Both the position numbers and the translations under genes were made by a program. Of a stretch of DNA of 64,000 nt, positions 26,409-38,717 are shown piece by piece. Source of the DNA: Balaenoptera acutorostrata (lineage: Eukaryota; Chordata; Mammalia; Artiodactyla; Balaenopteridae); NCBI RefSeq assembly GCF_949987535.1, contig NW_026646029.1:1488001-1552000 (forward strand). Direction: 5' to 3'. Below the pieces are notes generated by a model, which was not told the origin of the DNA, ran no database searches, and saw only the letters and a list, made by a program, of their open reading frames with translations. Positions within the stretch are counted from its first letter, which is position 1; every line of letters starts with the position of its first letter.

Positions 26409-28165
26409 TGTGGACGAGAGTTATCATTTATAACTCTGCAGGTTTGTGAATTGCAGTGCCCCTGAGCTCCATTTTTCAGCTCGCTTTCTTGGGAGCTGGC
26501 CGCAAAAGCGCAGGATTGCTTCGGGCCCTATTCTGGTTCCGGGCGGCAGGCTGAGCCTGTGGTTAATTCTTCTTCCTGATGGGAAAATAGAGTGAGCTGT
26601 GCCTGTCCCAACACCTAGAGCTAGTCTCTCATTGGTTCCCCCTCTTCCCGTTCATCCTCAGGACAAATTGCAACCTGTACAGAACAGGAGGTTAAAGGTG
26701 CTGATTCTCCAAGGAGGGAGCTTGCTAGTAAAGCGGCCTGAATGGCGAACCCGAGCACAAGGAGATGCGAAATGAGGTGCGTTTTAGAAACCTTTCCCGA
26801 TCACACGGTGTACCATCTTCTGGGTTTCTCATGCATGTTTTCGATGTAGGAAGATGCCCTTGAACCTGGAGATTTGGGACCCATGGGATGTCTACCACCC
26901 AGTATTACTTTAAAGGGTCTGCGTTTGCTCACCCAACCTCACCAAACATCTCAGCCCCAAGAGTGTCCACCCTTATGTCTCAATCAGCTGTGGGTCTAGA
27001 TATGGTCAATCCAGGTGGCATCACAGCCCCTGAACGAATTTCCTAAGAATTTCTCTCTTTTTCACTGTCTTTGATTCACGGGTTTTTAAAAGTAATTGAT
27101 TTTTATAATGGGGTTTAGCTGCTTTTCACTGCTGTGTTAATGCTGTTTACACCCACTAGACTCACTTACAGAGAGATTGCAATACATAGGCTTTAAGATT
27201 ATTACTAGTCAGATATATTCTTGGGCGGTGAATAGGGGGTGTTGAGTCCAGTTCACTGAGCAAGGAGTAGGTCTTATCTATTACATATTGGGTTTATTGA
27301 ACGGTATCTGAGCTCATTTGAAACCCTTGCTTTATGCATCACCCCACCTCACCTTTCCCGTTAAGCAGCCATTGTGTTTCCTAAACGGGTGACTCTGTTC
27401 TGTTTTGTAATTTAGTTCAAGTGTAGCGCTTTTTACATTCCCTGTATAAGTGATATCTTAGGATAAGTGTCCTTTTCTGTGTGACTTATTTCACTTAGAA
27501 TCGTCATACCTAAATCCACTCATCATGCTGCTACTAGCCTTATGACGTTGATTTCATGGCTGAGTGATATTCCATTGTACATAAGGACCACAACTTCTTT
27601 ACCCATTTTTCTCTTTCCTGGGATATTTAAGGTGGAACGAAGTGGAGTTTCTTGTCAACAGAGCAGCCCTAAACTTTGGGGTGCCTGTGTCTTCCTGATT
27701 TTGAGTTTTCCCAATTTCTACGCCCATGAGTGGAAGTGCCCTATGCTCTCTAAGCTGAGTTTTTTAGATGTTTCAGGACACACCGTCCACTTCTCCAGAG
27801 TGGCTGTTGGCAATTTACATCCCGCCCATCAGCGTAGCAAGGCTCCCGTTCCTCCATGGCCTGTACTGCATTTCTGGTTTTGACACTTTATTCAGCATGG
27901 CCCTATTGACCGATGGGAAGCGAGACTTCTTTGTAGCGCTGATTTGCCTTTCCAGGTTGCTTGGTTGGCCAAAAAGGGCGTATGCGTTTTTTCCTGAATA
28001 TATTCAGGAAAAAACGCATACGCCCTTTTTGGCCAAGGGCATCATTGTCGAGGTTTTGCCGCTTTTCCTGTGCTTTAAAGGCGATTCGAATCTACCTCCT
28101 GAAATCTGTTTCCTGCAATTCTGCCTTGCTTTCATATCCTCTTTGTTGCCTTCCCTCAATATATT
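26409..28165 (+). repeat. Satellite monomer 16, type B' (second block, order 6)
   Basis: 1,757 bp. Counterpart of monomer 8, with a private 'ctctttgttgcc' near the 3' end. Confidence 0.9.
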
Positions 28166-29923
28166 TGTGGACGAGAGTTATCATTTATAACTCTGCAGGT
28201 TTGTGAATTGCAGTGCCCCTGAGCTCCATTTTTCAGCTCGCTTTCTTGGGAGCTGGCCGCAAAAGCGCAGGATTGCTTCGGGCCCTATTCTGGTTCCGGG
28301 TGGCAGGCTGAGACTGTGGTTAATTCTTCTTCCTGATGGGAAAATAGAGTGAGCTGTGCCTGTCCCAACACCTAGAGCTAGTCTCTCATTGGTTCCCCCT
28401 CTTCCCGTTCATCCTCAGGACAAATTGCAACCTGTACAGAACAGGAGGTTAAAGGTGCTGATTCTCCAAGGAGGGAGCTTGCTAGTAAAGCGGCCTGAAT
28501 GGCGAACCCGAGCACAAGGAGATGCGAAATGAGGTGCGTTTTAGAAACCTTTCCCGATCACACGGTGTACCATCTTCTGGGTTTCTCATGCATGTTTTCG
28601 ATGTAGGAAGATGCCCTTGAACCTGGAGATTTGGGACCCATGGGATGGCTACCACCCAGTATTACTTTAAAGGGTCTGCGTTTGCTCACCCACCCTCACC
28701 AAACATCTCAGCCCCAAGAGTGTCCACCCTTATGTCTCAATCAGCTGTGGGTCTAGATATGGTCAATCCAGGTGGCATCACAGCCCCTGAACGAATTTCC
28801 TAAGAATTTCTCTCTTTTTCACTGTCTTTGTTTCACGGGTTTTTAAAAGTAATTGATTTTTATAATGGGGTTTAGCTGCTTTTCACTGCTGTGTTAATGC
28901 TGTTTACACCCACTAGACTCACTTACAGAGAGATTGCAATACATAGGCTTTAAGATTATTACTAGTCAGATATATTCTTGGGCGGTGAATAGGGGGTGTT
29001 GAGTCCAGTTCACTGAGCAAGGAGTAGGTCTTATCTATTACATATTGGGTTTATTGAACGGTATCTGAGCTCATTTGAAACCCTTGCTTTATGCATCACC
29101 CCACCTCACCTTTCCCGTTAAGCAGCCATTGTGTTTCCTAAACGGGTGACTCTGTTCTGTTTTGTAATTTAGTTCAAGTGTAGCGCTTTTTACATTCCCT
29201 GTATAAGTGATATCTTAGGATAAGTGTCTTTTTCTGTGTGACTTATTTCACTTAGAATCGTCATACCTAAATCCACTCATCATGCTGCTACTAGCCTTAT
29301 GACGTTGATTTCATGGCTGAGTGATATTCCATTGTACATAAGGACCACAACTTCTTTACCCATTTTTCTCTTTCCTGGGATATTTAAGGTGGAACGAAGT
29401 GGAGGTTCTTGTCAACAGAGCAGCCCTAAACTTTGGGGTGCCTGTGTCTTGCTGATTTTGAGTTTTCCCAATTTCTACGCCCATGAGTGGAAGTGCCCTA
29501 TGCTCTCTAAGCTGAGTTTTTTTAGATGTTTCAGGACACACCGTCCACTTCTCCAGAGTGGCTGTTGGCAATTTCCATCCCGCCCATCAGCGTAGCAAGG
29601 CTCCCGTTCCTCCATGGCCTGTACTGCATTTCTGGTTTTGACACTTTATTCAGCATGGCCCTATTGACCGATGGGAAGCGAGACTTCTTTGTAGCGCTGA
29701 TTTGCCTTTCCAGGTTGCTTGGTTGGCCAAAAAGGGCGTATGCGTTTTTTCCTGAATATATTCAGGAAAAAACGCATACGCCCTTTTTGGCCAAGGGCAT
29801 CATTGTCGAGGTTTTGCCGCTTTTCCTGTGCTTTAAAGGCGATTCGAATCTACCTCCTGAAATCTGTTTCCTGCAATTCTGCCTTGCTTTGAAATCCTCT
29901 TCGTTGCCTTCCCTCAATATATT
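28166..29923 (+). repeat. Satellite monomer 17, type B' (second block, order 7)
   Basis: 1,758 bp. Counterpart of monomer 9 in the eight-monomer order. It is also the first member of the three-monomer tandem duplication (partner monomer 20). Confidence 0.9.
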
Positions 29924-31683
29924 TGTGGACGAGAGTTATCATTTATAACTCTGCAGGTTTGTGAATTGCAGTGCCCCTGAGCTCCATTTTTCAGCTCGCT
30001 TTCTTGGGAGCTGGCCGCAAAAGTGCAGGATTGCTTCGGGCCCTATTCTGGTTCCGGGTGGCAGGCTGAGCCTGTGGTTAATTCTTCTTCCTGATGGGAA
30101 AATAGAGTGAGCTGTGCCTGTCCCAACACCTAGAGCTAGTCTCTCATTGGTTCCCCCTCTTCCCGTTCATCCTCAGGACAAATTGCAACCTGTACAGAAC
30201 AGGAGGTTAAAGGTGCTGATTCTCCAAGGAGGGAACTTGCTAGTAAAGCGGCCTGAATGGCGAACCCGAGCACAAGGAGATGCGAAATGAGGTGCGTTTT
30301 AGAAACCTTTCCCGATCACACGGTGTACCATCTTCTGGGTTTCTCATGCATGTTTTCGATGTAGGAAGATGCCCTTGAACCTGGAGATTTGGGACCCATG
30401 GGATGGCTACCACCCAGTATTACTTTAAAGGGTCTGCGTTTGCTCACCCACCCTCACCAAACATCTCAGCCCCAAGAGTGTCCACCCTTATGTCTCAATC
30501 AGCTGTGGGTCTAGATATGGTCAATCCAGGTGGCATCACAGCCCCTGAACGAATTTCCTAAGAATTTCTCTCTTTTTCACTGTCTTTGTTTCACGGGTTT
30601 TTAAAAGTAATTGATTTTTATAATGGGGTTTAGCTGCTTTTCACTGCTGTGTGTATGCCGCTTTACACCCACTTGACTCACTTACAGAGAGATGGCAATA
30701 CATAGGTTTTAAGATTCTTACTAGTCAGATATATTCTTGGGCGGTGAATAGGGGGTGTTGAGTGCAGTTCACTGAGCAAGGAGTAGGTCTTGTCTATTAC
30801 ATACTGGGTTTATGGAACGGTATCTGAGCTCATTTGAAACCCTTGCTTTATGCATCACCCCACCTCACCTTTCCCGTTAAGCAGCCATAGTGTGTTTTCT
30901 AAACGTGTGACTCTGTTCTGTTTTGTAATTCAGTTCAAGTGTAGTGGTTTTTACATTCCCTCTATAAGTGATATCTTAGGATAAGTGTCGTTTTCTGTGT
31001 GACTTATTTCACTTAGAATCATCGTACCTAAATCCACTCATCATGCTGCTACTAGCCTTATGACGTTGATTTCATGGCTGAGTGATATTCCATTGTACAT
31101 AAGGACCACAACTTCTTTACCCATTTTTCTCTTTCCTGGGATATTTAAGGTGGAACGACGTGGAGGTTCTTGTCAACAGAGCAGCCCTAAACTTTGGGGT
31201 GCCTGTGTCTTCCTGATTTTGAGTTTTCCCAATTTCTACGCCCATGAGTGGAAGTGCCCTATGCTCTCTAAGCTGAGTTTTTTAGATGTTTCAGGACACA
31301 CCGTCCACTTCTCCAGAGTGGCTGTTGGCAATTTACATCCCGCCCATCAGCGTAGCAAGGCTCCCGTTTCTCCATGGCCTGTCCTGCATTTCTGGTTTTG
31401 ACCCTTTATTCAGCATGGCCCTTTTGACCGATGGGAAGCGAGACTTCTTTGTAGCGCTGATTTGCCTTTCCAGGTTGCTTGGTTGGCCAAAAAGGGCGTA
31501 TGCGTTTTTTCCTGAATATATTCAGGAAAAAACGCATACGCCCTTTTTGGCCAAGGGCATCATTGTCGAGGTTTTGCTGCTTTTCCTGTGCTTTAAAGGC
31601 GATTCGAATCTACCTCCTGAAATCTGTTTCCTGCAATTCTGCCTTGCTTTCAAATCCTCTTCGTTGCCTTCCCTCAATATATT
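29924..31683 (+). repeat. Satellite monomer 18, type B (second block, order 8)
   Basis: 1,760 bp. Follows monomer 10 ('aaaagtgcagg', 'ggaacttgc') up to 31,324, apart from the change at 31,021. From 31,325 it switches to monomer-2-like sequence, so the 14-kb homology ends here. Partner of monomer 21 in the three-monomer duplication. Confidence 0.88.
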
Positions 31684-33441
31684 TGTGGACGAGAGTTATC
31701 ATTTATAACTCTGCAGGTTTGTGAATTGCAGTGCCCCTGAGCTCCATTTTTCAGCTCGCTTTCTTGGGAGCTGGCCGCAAAAGCGCAGGATTGCTTCGGG
31801 CCCTATTCTGGTTCCGGGTGGCAGGCTGAGCCTGTGGTTAATTCTTCTTCCTGATGGGAAAATAGAGTGAGCTGTGCCTGTCCCAACACCTAGAGCTAGT
31901 CTCTCATTGGTTCCCCCTCTTCCCGTTCATCCTCAGGACAAATTGCAACCTGTACGGAACAGGAGGTTAAAGGTGCTGATTCTCCAAGGAGGGAGCTTGC
32001 TAGTAAAGCGGCCTGAATGGCGAACCCGAGCACAAGGAAATGCAAAATGAGGTGCGTTTTAGAAACCTTTCCCGATCACACGGCGTACCATCTTCTGGGT
32101 TTCTCATGCCTGTTTTCGAGGTAGGAAGATGCCCTTGAACCTGGAGATTTGGGACCCATGGAATGGCTACCACGCAGTATTACTTTAAAGGGTCTGCGTT
32201 TGCTCACCCAACCTCACCAAACCTCTCAGCCCCAAGAGTGTCCACCCTTAGGTCTCAATCAGCTGTGGGTCTAGATATGGAAAATCCAGGTGGCATCACA
32301 GCCCCTGAACGAATTTCCTAAGAATTTCTCTCTCTTTCACTGTCTTTGTTTCACGGGTTTTTAAAAGTAATTGATTTTTATAATGGGGTTTAGCTGCTTT
32401 TCACTGCTGTGTTAATGCTGCTTTACACCCACTAGACTCACTTACAGAGAGATTGCAATACATAGGTTTTAAGATTATTACTAGTCAGATATATTCTTGG
32501 GCGGTGAATAGGGGGTGTTGAGTCCAGTTCACTGAGCAAGGAGTAGGTCTTATCTATTACATATTGGGTTTATTGAACGGTATCTGAGCTCATTTGAAAC
32601 CCTTGCTTTATGCATCACCCCACCTCACCTTTCCCGTTAAGCAGCCATTGTGTTTCCTAAACGGGTGACTCTGTTCTGTTTTGTAATTTAGTTCAAGTGT
32701 AGCGCTTTTTACATTCCCTGTATAAGTGATATCTTAGGATAAGTGTCTTTTTCTGTGTGACTTATTTCACTTAGAATCGTCGTACCTAAATCCACTCATC
32801 ATGCTGCTACTAGCCTTATGACGTTGATTTCATGGCTGAGTGATATTCCATTGTACATAAGGACCACAACTTCTTTACCCATTTTTCTCTTTCCTGGGAT
32901 ATTTAAGGTGGAACGAAGTGGAGGTTCTTGTCAACAGAGCAGCCCTAAACTTTGGGGTGCCTGTGTCTTGCTGATTTTGAGTTTTCCCAATTTCTACGCC
33001 CATGAGTGGAAGTGCCCTATGCTCTCTAAGCTGAGTTTTTTAGATGTTTCAGGACACACCGTCCAGTTCTCCAGAGTGGCTGTTGGCAATTTACCTCCCG
33101 CCCATCAGCGTAGCAAGGCTCCCGTTCCTCCATGGCCTGTCCTGCAATTCTGGTTTTGACACTTTATTCAGCATGGCCCTATTGACCGATGGGAAGCGAG
33201 ACTTCTTTGGAGCGCTGATTTGCCTTTCCAGGTTGCTTGGTTGGCCAAAAAGGGCGTATGCGTTTTTTCCTGAATATATTCAGGAAAAAACGCATACGCC
33301 CTTTTTGGCCAAGGGCATCATTGTCGAGGTTTTGCCACTTTTCCTGTGCTTTAAAGGCGATTCGAATCTACCTCCTGAAATCTGTTTCCTGCAATTCTGC
33401 CTTGCTTTCATATCCTCTTCGTTGCCTTCCCTCAATATATT
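31684..33441 (+). repeat. Satellite monomer 19, A/B' chimera
   Basis: 1,758 bp. Type A to about phase 835, then B' ('gttgagtccag', 'attgggtttattg', 'ccattgtgtttcc'). Private 'ctttggagcg' and 'ctgcaattctgg' are shared only with monomer 22. Confidence 0.88.
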
Positions 33442-35199
33442 TGTGGACGAGAGTTATCATTTATAACTCTGCAGGTTTGTGAATTGCAGTGCCCCTGAGC
33501 TCCATTTTTCAGCTCGCTTTCTTGGGAGCTGGCCGCAAAAGCGCAGGATTGCTTCGGGCCCTATTCTGGTTCCGGGCGGCAGGCTGAGCCTGTGGTTAAT
33601 TCTTCTTCCTGATGGGAAAATAGAGTGAGCTGTGCCTGTCCCAACACCTAGAGCTAGTCTCTCATTGGTTCCCCCTCTTCCCGTTCATCCTCAGGACAAA
33701 TTGCAACCTGTACAGAACAGGAGGTTAAAGGTGCTGATTCTCCAAGGAGGGAGCTTGCTAGTAAAGCGGCCTGAATGGCGAACCCGAGCACAAGGAGATG
33801 CGAAATGAGGTGCGTTTTAGAAACCTTTCCCGATCACACGGTGTACCATCTTCTGGGTTTCTCATGCATGTTTTCGATGTAGGAAGATGCCCTTGAACCT
33901 GGAGATTTGGGACCCATGGGATGGCTACCACCCAGTATTACTTTAAAGGGTCTGCGTTTGCTCACCCACCCTCACCAAACATCTCAGCCCCAAGAGTGTC
34001 CACCCTTATGTCTCAATCAGCTGTGGGTCTAGATATGGTCAATCCAGGTGGCATCACAGCCCCTGAACGAATTTCCTAAGAATTTCTCTCTTTTTCACTG
34101 TCTTTGTTTCACGGGTTTTTAAAAGTAATTGATTTTTATAATGGGGTTTAGCTGCTTTTCACTGCTGTGTTAATGCTGTTTACACCCACTAGACTCACTT
34201 ACAGAGAGATTGCAATACATAGGCTTTAAGATTATTACTAGTCAGATATATTCTTGGGCGGTGAATAGGGGGTGTTGAGTCCAGTTCACTGAGCAAGGAG
34301 TAGGTCTTATCTATTACATATTGGGTTTATTGAACGGTATCTGAGCTCATTTGAAACCCTTGCTTTATGCATCACCCCACCTCACCTTTCCCGTTAAGCA
34401 GCCATTGTGTTTCCTAAACGGGTGACTCTGTTCTGTTTTGTAATTTAGTTCAAGTGTAGCGCTTTTTACATTCCCTGTATAAGTGATATCTTAGGATAAG
34501 TGTCTTTTTCTGTGTGACTTATTTCACTTAGAATCGTCATACCTAAATCCACTCATCATGCTGCTACTAGCCTTATGACGTTGATTTCATGGCTGAGTGA
34601 TATTCCATTGTACATAAGGACCACAACTTCTTTACCCATTTTTCTCTTTCCTGGGATATTTAAGGTGGAACGAAGTGGAGGTTCTTGTCAACAGAGCAGC
34701 CCTAAACTTTGGGGTGCCTGTGTCTTGCTGATTTTGAGTTTTCCCAATTTCTACGCCCATGAGTGGAAGTGCCCTATGCTCTCTAAGCTGAGTTTTTTTA
34801 GATGTTTCAGGACACACCGTCCACTTCTCCAGAGTGGCTGTTGGCAATTTCCATCCCGCCCATCAGCGTAGCAAGGCTCCCGTTCCTCCATGGCCTGTAC
34901 TGCATTTCTGGTTTTGACACTTTATTCAGCATGGCCCTATTGACCGATGGGAAGCGAGACTTCTTTGTAGCGCTGATTTGCCTTTCCAGGTTGCTTGGTT
35001 GGCCAAAAAGGGCGTATGCGTTTTTTCCTGAATATATTCAGGAAAAAACGCATACGCCCTTTTTGGCCAAGGGCATCATTGTCGAGGTTTTGCCGCTTTT
35101 CCTGTGCTTTAAAGGCGATTCGAATCTACCTCCTGAAATCTGTTTCCTGCAATTCTGCCTTGCTTTGAAATCCTCTTCGTTGCCTTCCCTCAATATATT
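33442..35199 (+). repeat. Satellite monomer 20, type B'
   Basis: 1,758 bp. Partner of monomer 17 from 33,590 onward. Before that it has 'gagcctgtgg', where monomer 17 has 'gagactgtgg', which locates the left edge of the three-monomer duplication. Confidence 0.88.
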
Positions 35200-36959
35200 T
35201 GTGGACGAGAGTTATCATTTATAACTCTGCAGGTTTGTGAATTGCAGTGCCCCTGAGCTCCATTTTTCAGCTCGCTTTCTTGGGAGCTGGCCGCAAAAGT
35301 GCAGGATTGCTTCGGGCCCTATTCTGGTTCCGGGTGGCAGGCTGAGCCTGTGGTTAATTCTTCTTCCTGATGGGAAAATAGAGTGAGCTGTGCCTGTCCC
35401 AACACCTAGAGCTAGTCTCTCATTGGTTCCCCCTCTTCCCGTTCATCCTCAGGACAAATTGCAACCTGTACAGAACAGGAGGTTAAAGGTGCTGATTCTC
35501 CAAGGAGGGAACTTGCTAGTAAAGCGGCCTGAATGGTGAACCCGAGCACAAGGAGATGCGAAATGAGGTGCGTTTTAGAAACCTTTCCCGATCACACGGT
35601 GTACCATCTTCTGGGTTTCTCATGCATGTTTTCGATGTAGGAAGATGCCCTTGAACCTGGAGATTTGGGACCCATGGGATGGCTACCACCCAGTATTACT
35701 TTAAAGGGTCTGCGTTTGCTCACCCACCCTCACCAAACATCTCAGCCCCAAGAGTGTCCACCCTTATGTCTCAATCAGCTGTGGGTCTAGATATGGTCAA
35801 TCCAGGTGGCATCACAGCCCCTGAACGAATTTCCTAAGAATTTCTCTCTTTTTCACTGTCTTTGTTTCACGGGTTTTTAAAAGTAATTGATTTTTATAAT
35901 GGGGTTTAGCTGCTTTTCACTGCTGTGTGTATGCCGCTTTACACCCACTTGACTCACTTACAGAGAGATGGCAATACATAGGTTTTAAGATTCTTACTAG
36001 TCAGATATATTCTTGGGCGGTGAATAGGGGGTGTTGAGTGCAGTTCACTGAGCAAGGAGTAGGTCTTGTCTATTACATACTGGGTTTATGGAACGGTATC
36101 TGAGCTCATTTGAAACCCTTGCTTTATGCATCACCCCACCTCACCTTTCCCGTTAAGCAGCCATAGTGTGTTTTCTAAACGTGTGACTCTGTTCTGTTTT
36201 GTAATTCAGTTCAAGTGTAGTGGTTTTTACATTCCCTCTATAAGTGATATCTTAGGATAAGTGTCGTTTTCTGTGTGACTTATTTCACTTAGAATCATCG
36301 TACCTAAATCCACTCATCATGCTGCTACTAGCCTTATGACGTTGATTTCATGGCTGAGTGATATTCCATTGTACATAAGGACCACAACTTCTTTACCCAT
36401 TTTTCTCTTTCCTGGGATATTTAAGGTGGAACGACGTGGAGGTTCTTGTCAACAGAGCAGCCCTAAACTTTGGGGTGCCTGTGTCTTCCTGATTTTGAGT
36501 TTTCCCAATTTCTACGCCCATGAGTGGAAGTGCCCTATGCTCTCTAAGCTGAGTTTTTTAGATGTTTCAGGACACACCGTCCACTTCTCCAGAGTGGCTG
36601 TTGGCAATTTACATCCCGCCCATCAGCGTAGCAAGGCTCCCGTTTCTCCATGGCCTGTCCTGCATTTCTGGTTTTGACCCTTTATTCAGCATGGCCCTTT
36701 TGACCGATGGGAAGCGAGACTTCTTTGTAGCGCTGATTTGCCTTTCCAGGTTGCTTGGTTGGCCAAAAAGGGCGTATGCGTTTTTTCCTGAATATATTCA
36801 GGAAAAAACGCATACGCCCTTTTTGGCCAAGGGCATCATTGTCGAGGTTTTGCTGCTTTTCCTGTGCTTTAAAGGCGATTCGAATCTACCTCCTGAAATC
36901 TGTTTCCTGCAATTCTGCCTTGCTTTCAAATCCTCTTCGTTGCCTTCCCTCAATATATT
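35200..36959 (+). repeat. Satellite monomer 21, type B
   Basis: 1,760 bp. Partner of monomer 18, including the private 'agaatcatcg'. It differs at 35,537 ('aatggtgaa'). Confidence 0.9.
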
Positions 36960-38717
36960 TGTGGACGAGAGTTATCATTTATAACTCTGCAGGTTTGTGA
37001 ATTGCAGTGCCCCTGAGCTCCATTTTTCAGCTCGCTTTCTTGGGAGCTGGCCGCAAAAGCGCAGGATTGCTTCGGGCCCTATTCTGGTTCCGGGTGGCAG
37101 GCTGAGCCTGTGGTTAATTCTTCTTCCTGATGGGAAAATAGAGTGAGCTGTGCCTGTCCCAACACCTAGAGCTAGTCTCTCATTGGTTCCCCCTCTTCCC
37201 GTTCATCCTCAGGACAAATTGCAACCTGTACGGAACAGGAGGTTAAAGGTGCTGATTCTCCAAGGAGGGAGCTTGCTAGTAAAGCGGCCTGAATGGCGAA
37301 CCCGAGCACAAGGAAATGCAAAATGAGGTGCGTTTTAGAAACCTTTCCCGATCACACGGCGTACCATCTTCTGGGTTTCTCATGCCTGTTTTCGAGGTAG
37401 GAAGATGCCCTTGAACCTGGAGATTTGGGACCCATGGAATGGCTACCACGCAGTATTACTTTAAAGGGTCTGCGTTTGCTCACCCAACCTCACCAAACCT
37501 CTCAGCCCCAAGAGTGTCCACCCTTAGGTCTCAATCAGCTGTGGGTCTAGATATGGAAAATCCAGGTGGCATCACAGCCCCTGAACGAATTTCCTAAGAA
37601 TTTCTCTCTCTTTCACTGTCTTTGTTTCACGGGTTTTTAAAAGTAATTGATTTTTATAATGGGGTTTAGCTGCTTTTCACTGCTGTGTTAATGCTGCTTT
37701 ACACCCACTAGACTCACTTACAGAGAGATTGCAATACATAGGTTTTAAGATTATTACTAGTCAGATATATTCTTGGGCGGTGAATAGGGGGTGTTGAGTC
37801 CAGTTCACTGAGCAAGGAGTAGGTCTTATCTATTACATATTGGGTTTATTGAACGGTATCTGAGCTCATTTGAAACCCTTGCTTTATGCATCACCCCACC
37901 TCACCTTTCCCGTTAAGCAGCCATTGTGTTTCCTAAACGGGTGACTCTGTTCTGTTTTGTAATTTAGTTCAAGTGTAGCGCTTTTTACATTCCCTGTATA
38001 AGTGATATCTTAGGATAAGTGTCTTTTTCTGTGTGACTTATTTCACTTAGAATCGTCGTACCTAAATCCACTCATCATGCTGCTACTAGCCTTATGACGT
38101 TGATTTCATGGCTGAGTGATATTCCATTGTACATAAGGACCACAACTTCTTTACCCATTTTTCTCTTTCCTGGGATATTTAAGGTGGAACGAAGTGGAGG
38201 TTCTTGTCAACAGAGCAGCCCTAAACTTTGGGGTGCCTGTGTCTTGCTGATTTTGAGTTTTCCCAATTTCTACGCCCATGAGTGGAAGTGCCCTATGCTC
38301 TCTAAGCTGAGTTTTTTAGATGTTTCAGGACACACCGTCCAGTTCTCCAGAGTGGCTGTTGGCAATTTACCTCCCGCCCATCAGCGTAGCAAGGCTCCCG
38401 TTCCTCCATGGCCTGTCCTGCAATTCTGGTTTTGACACTTTATTCAGCATGGCCCTATTGACCGATGGGAAGCGAGACTTCTTTGGAGCGCTGATTTGCC
38501 TTTCCAGGTTGCTTGGTTGGCCAAAAAGGGCGTATGCGTTTTTTCCTGAATATATTCAGGAAAAAACGCATACGCCCTTTTTGGCCAAGGGCATCATTGT
38601 CGAGGTTTTGCCACTTTTCCTGTGCTTTAAAGGCGATTCGAATCTACCTCCTGAAATCTGTTTCCTGCAATTCTGCCTTGCTTTCATATCCTCTTCGTTG
38701 CCTTCCCTCAATATATT
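36960..38717 (+). repeat. Satellite monomer 22, A/B' chimera
   Basis: 1,758 bp. Partner of monomer 19, with the same A-to-B' switch and the same private changes. Confidence 0.9.

Larger units (their letters stand above)
3385..31324 (+). repeat. Tandem eight-monomer higher-order repeat, period 14,072 bp
   Basis: Monomers 3-10 and 11-18 show the same order of types, A B A B' B B' B' B. Private markers recur at 14,072-bp offsets, for example at 5,236/19,308, 7,039/21,111 and 8,668/22,740. After the extra 20 bp in monomer 15 the offset is 14,092, for example 13,450/27,542. Homology runs from about 3,385/17,457 to 17,232/31,324. Only scattered single-base differences were noticed outside the scrambled patch, so the duplication is recent or actively homogenised. 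Confidence 0.88.
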
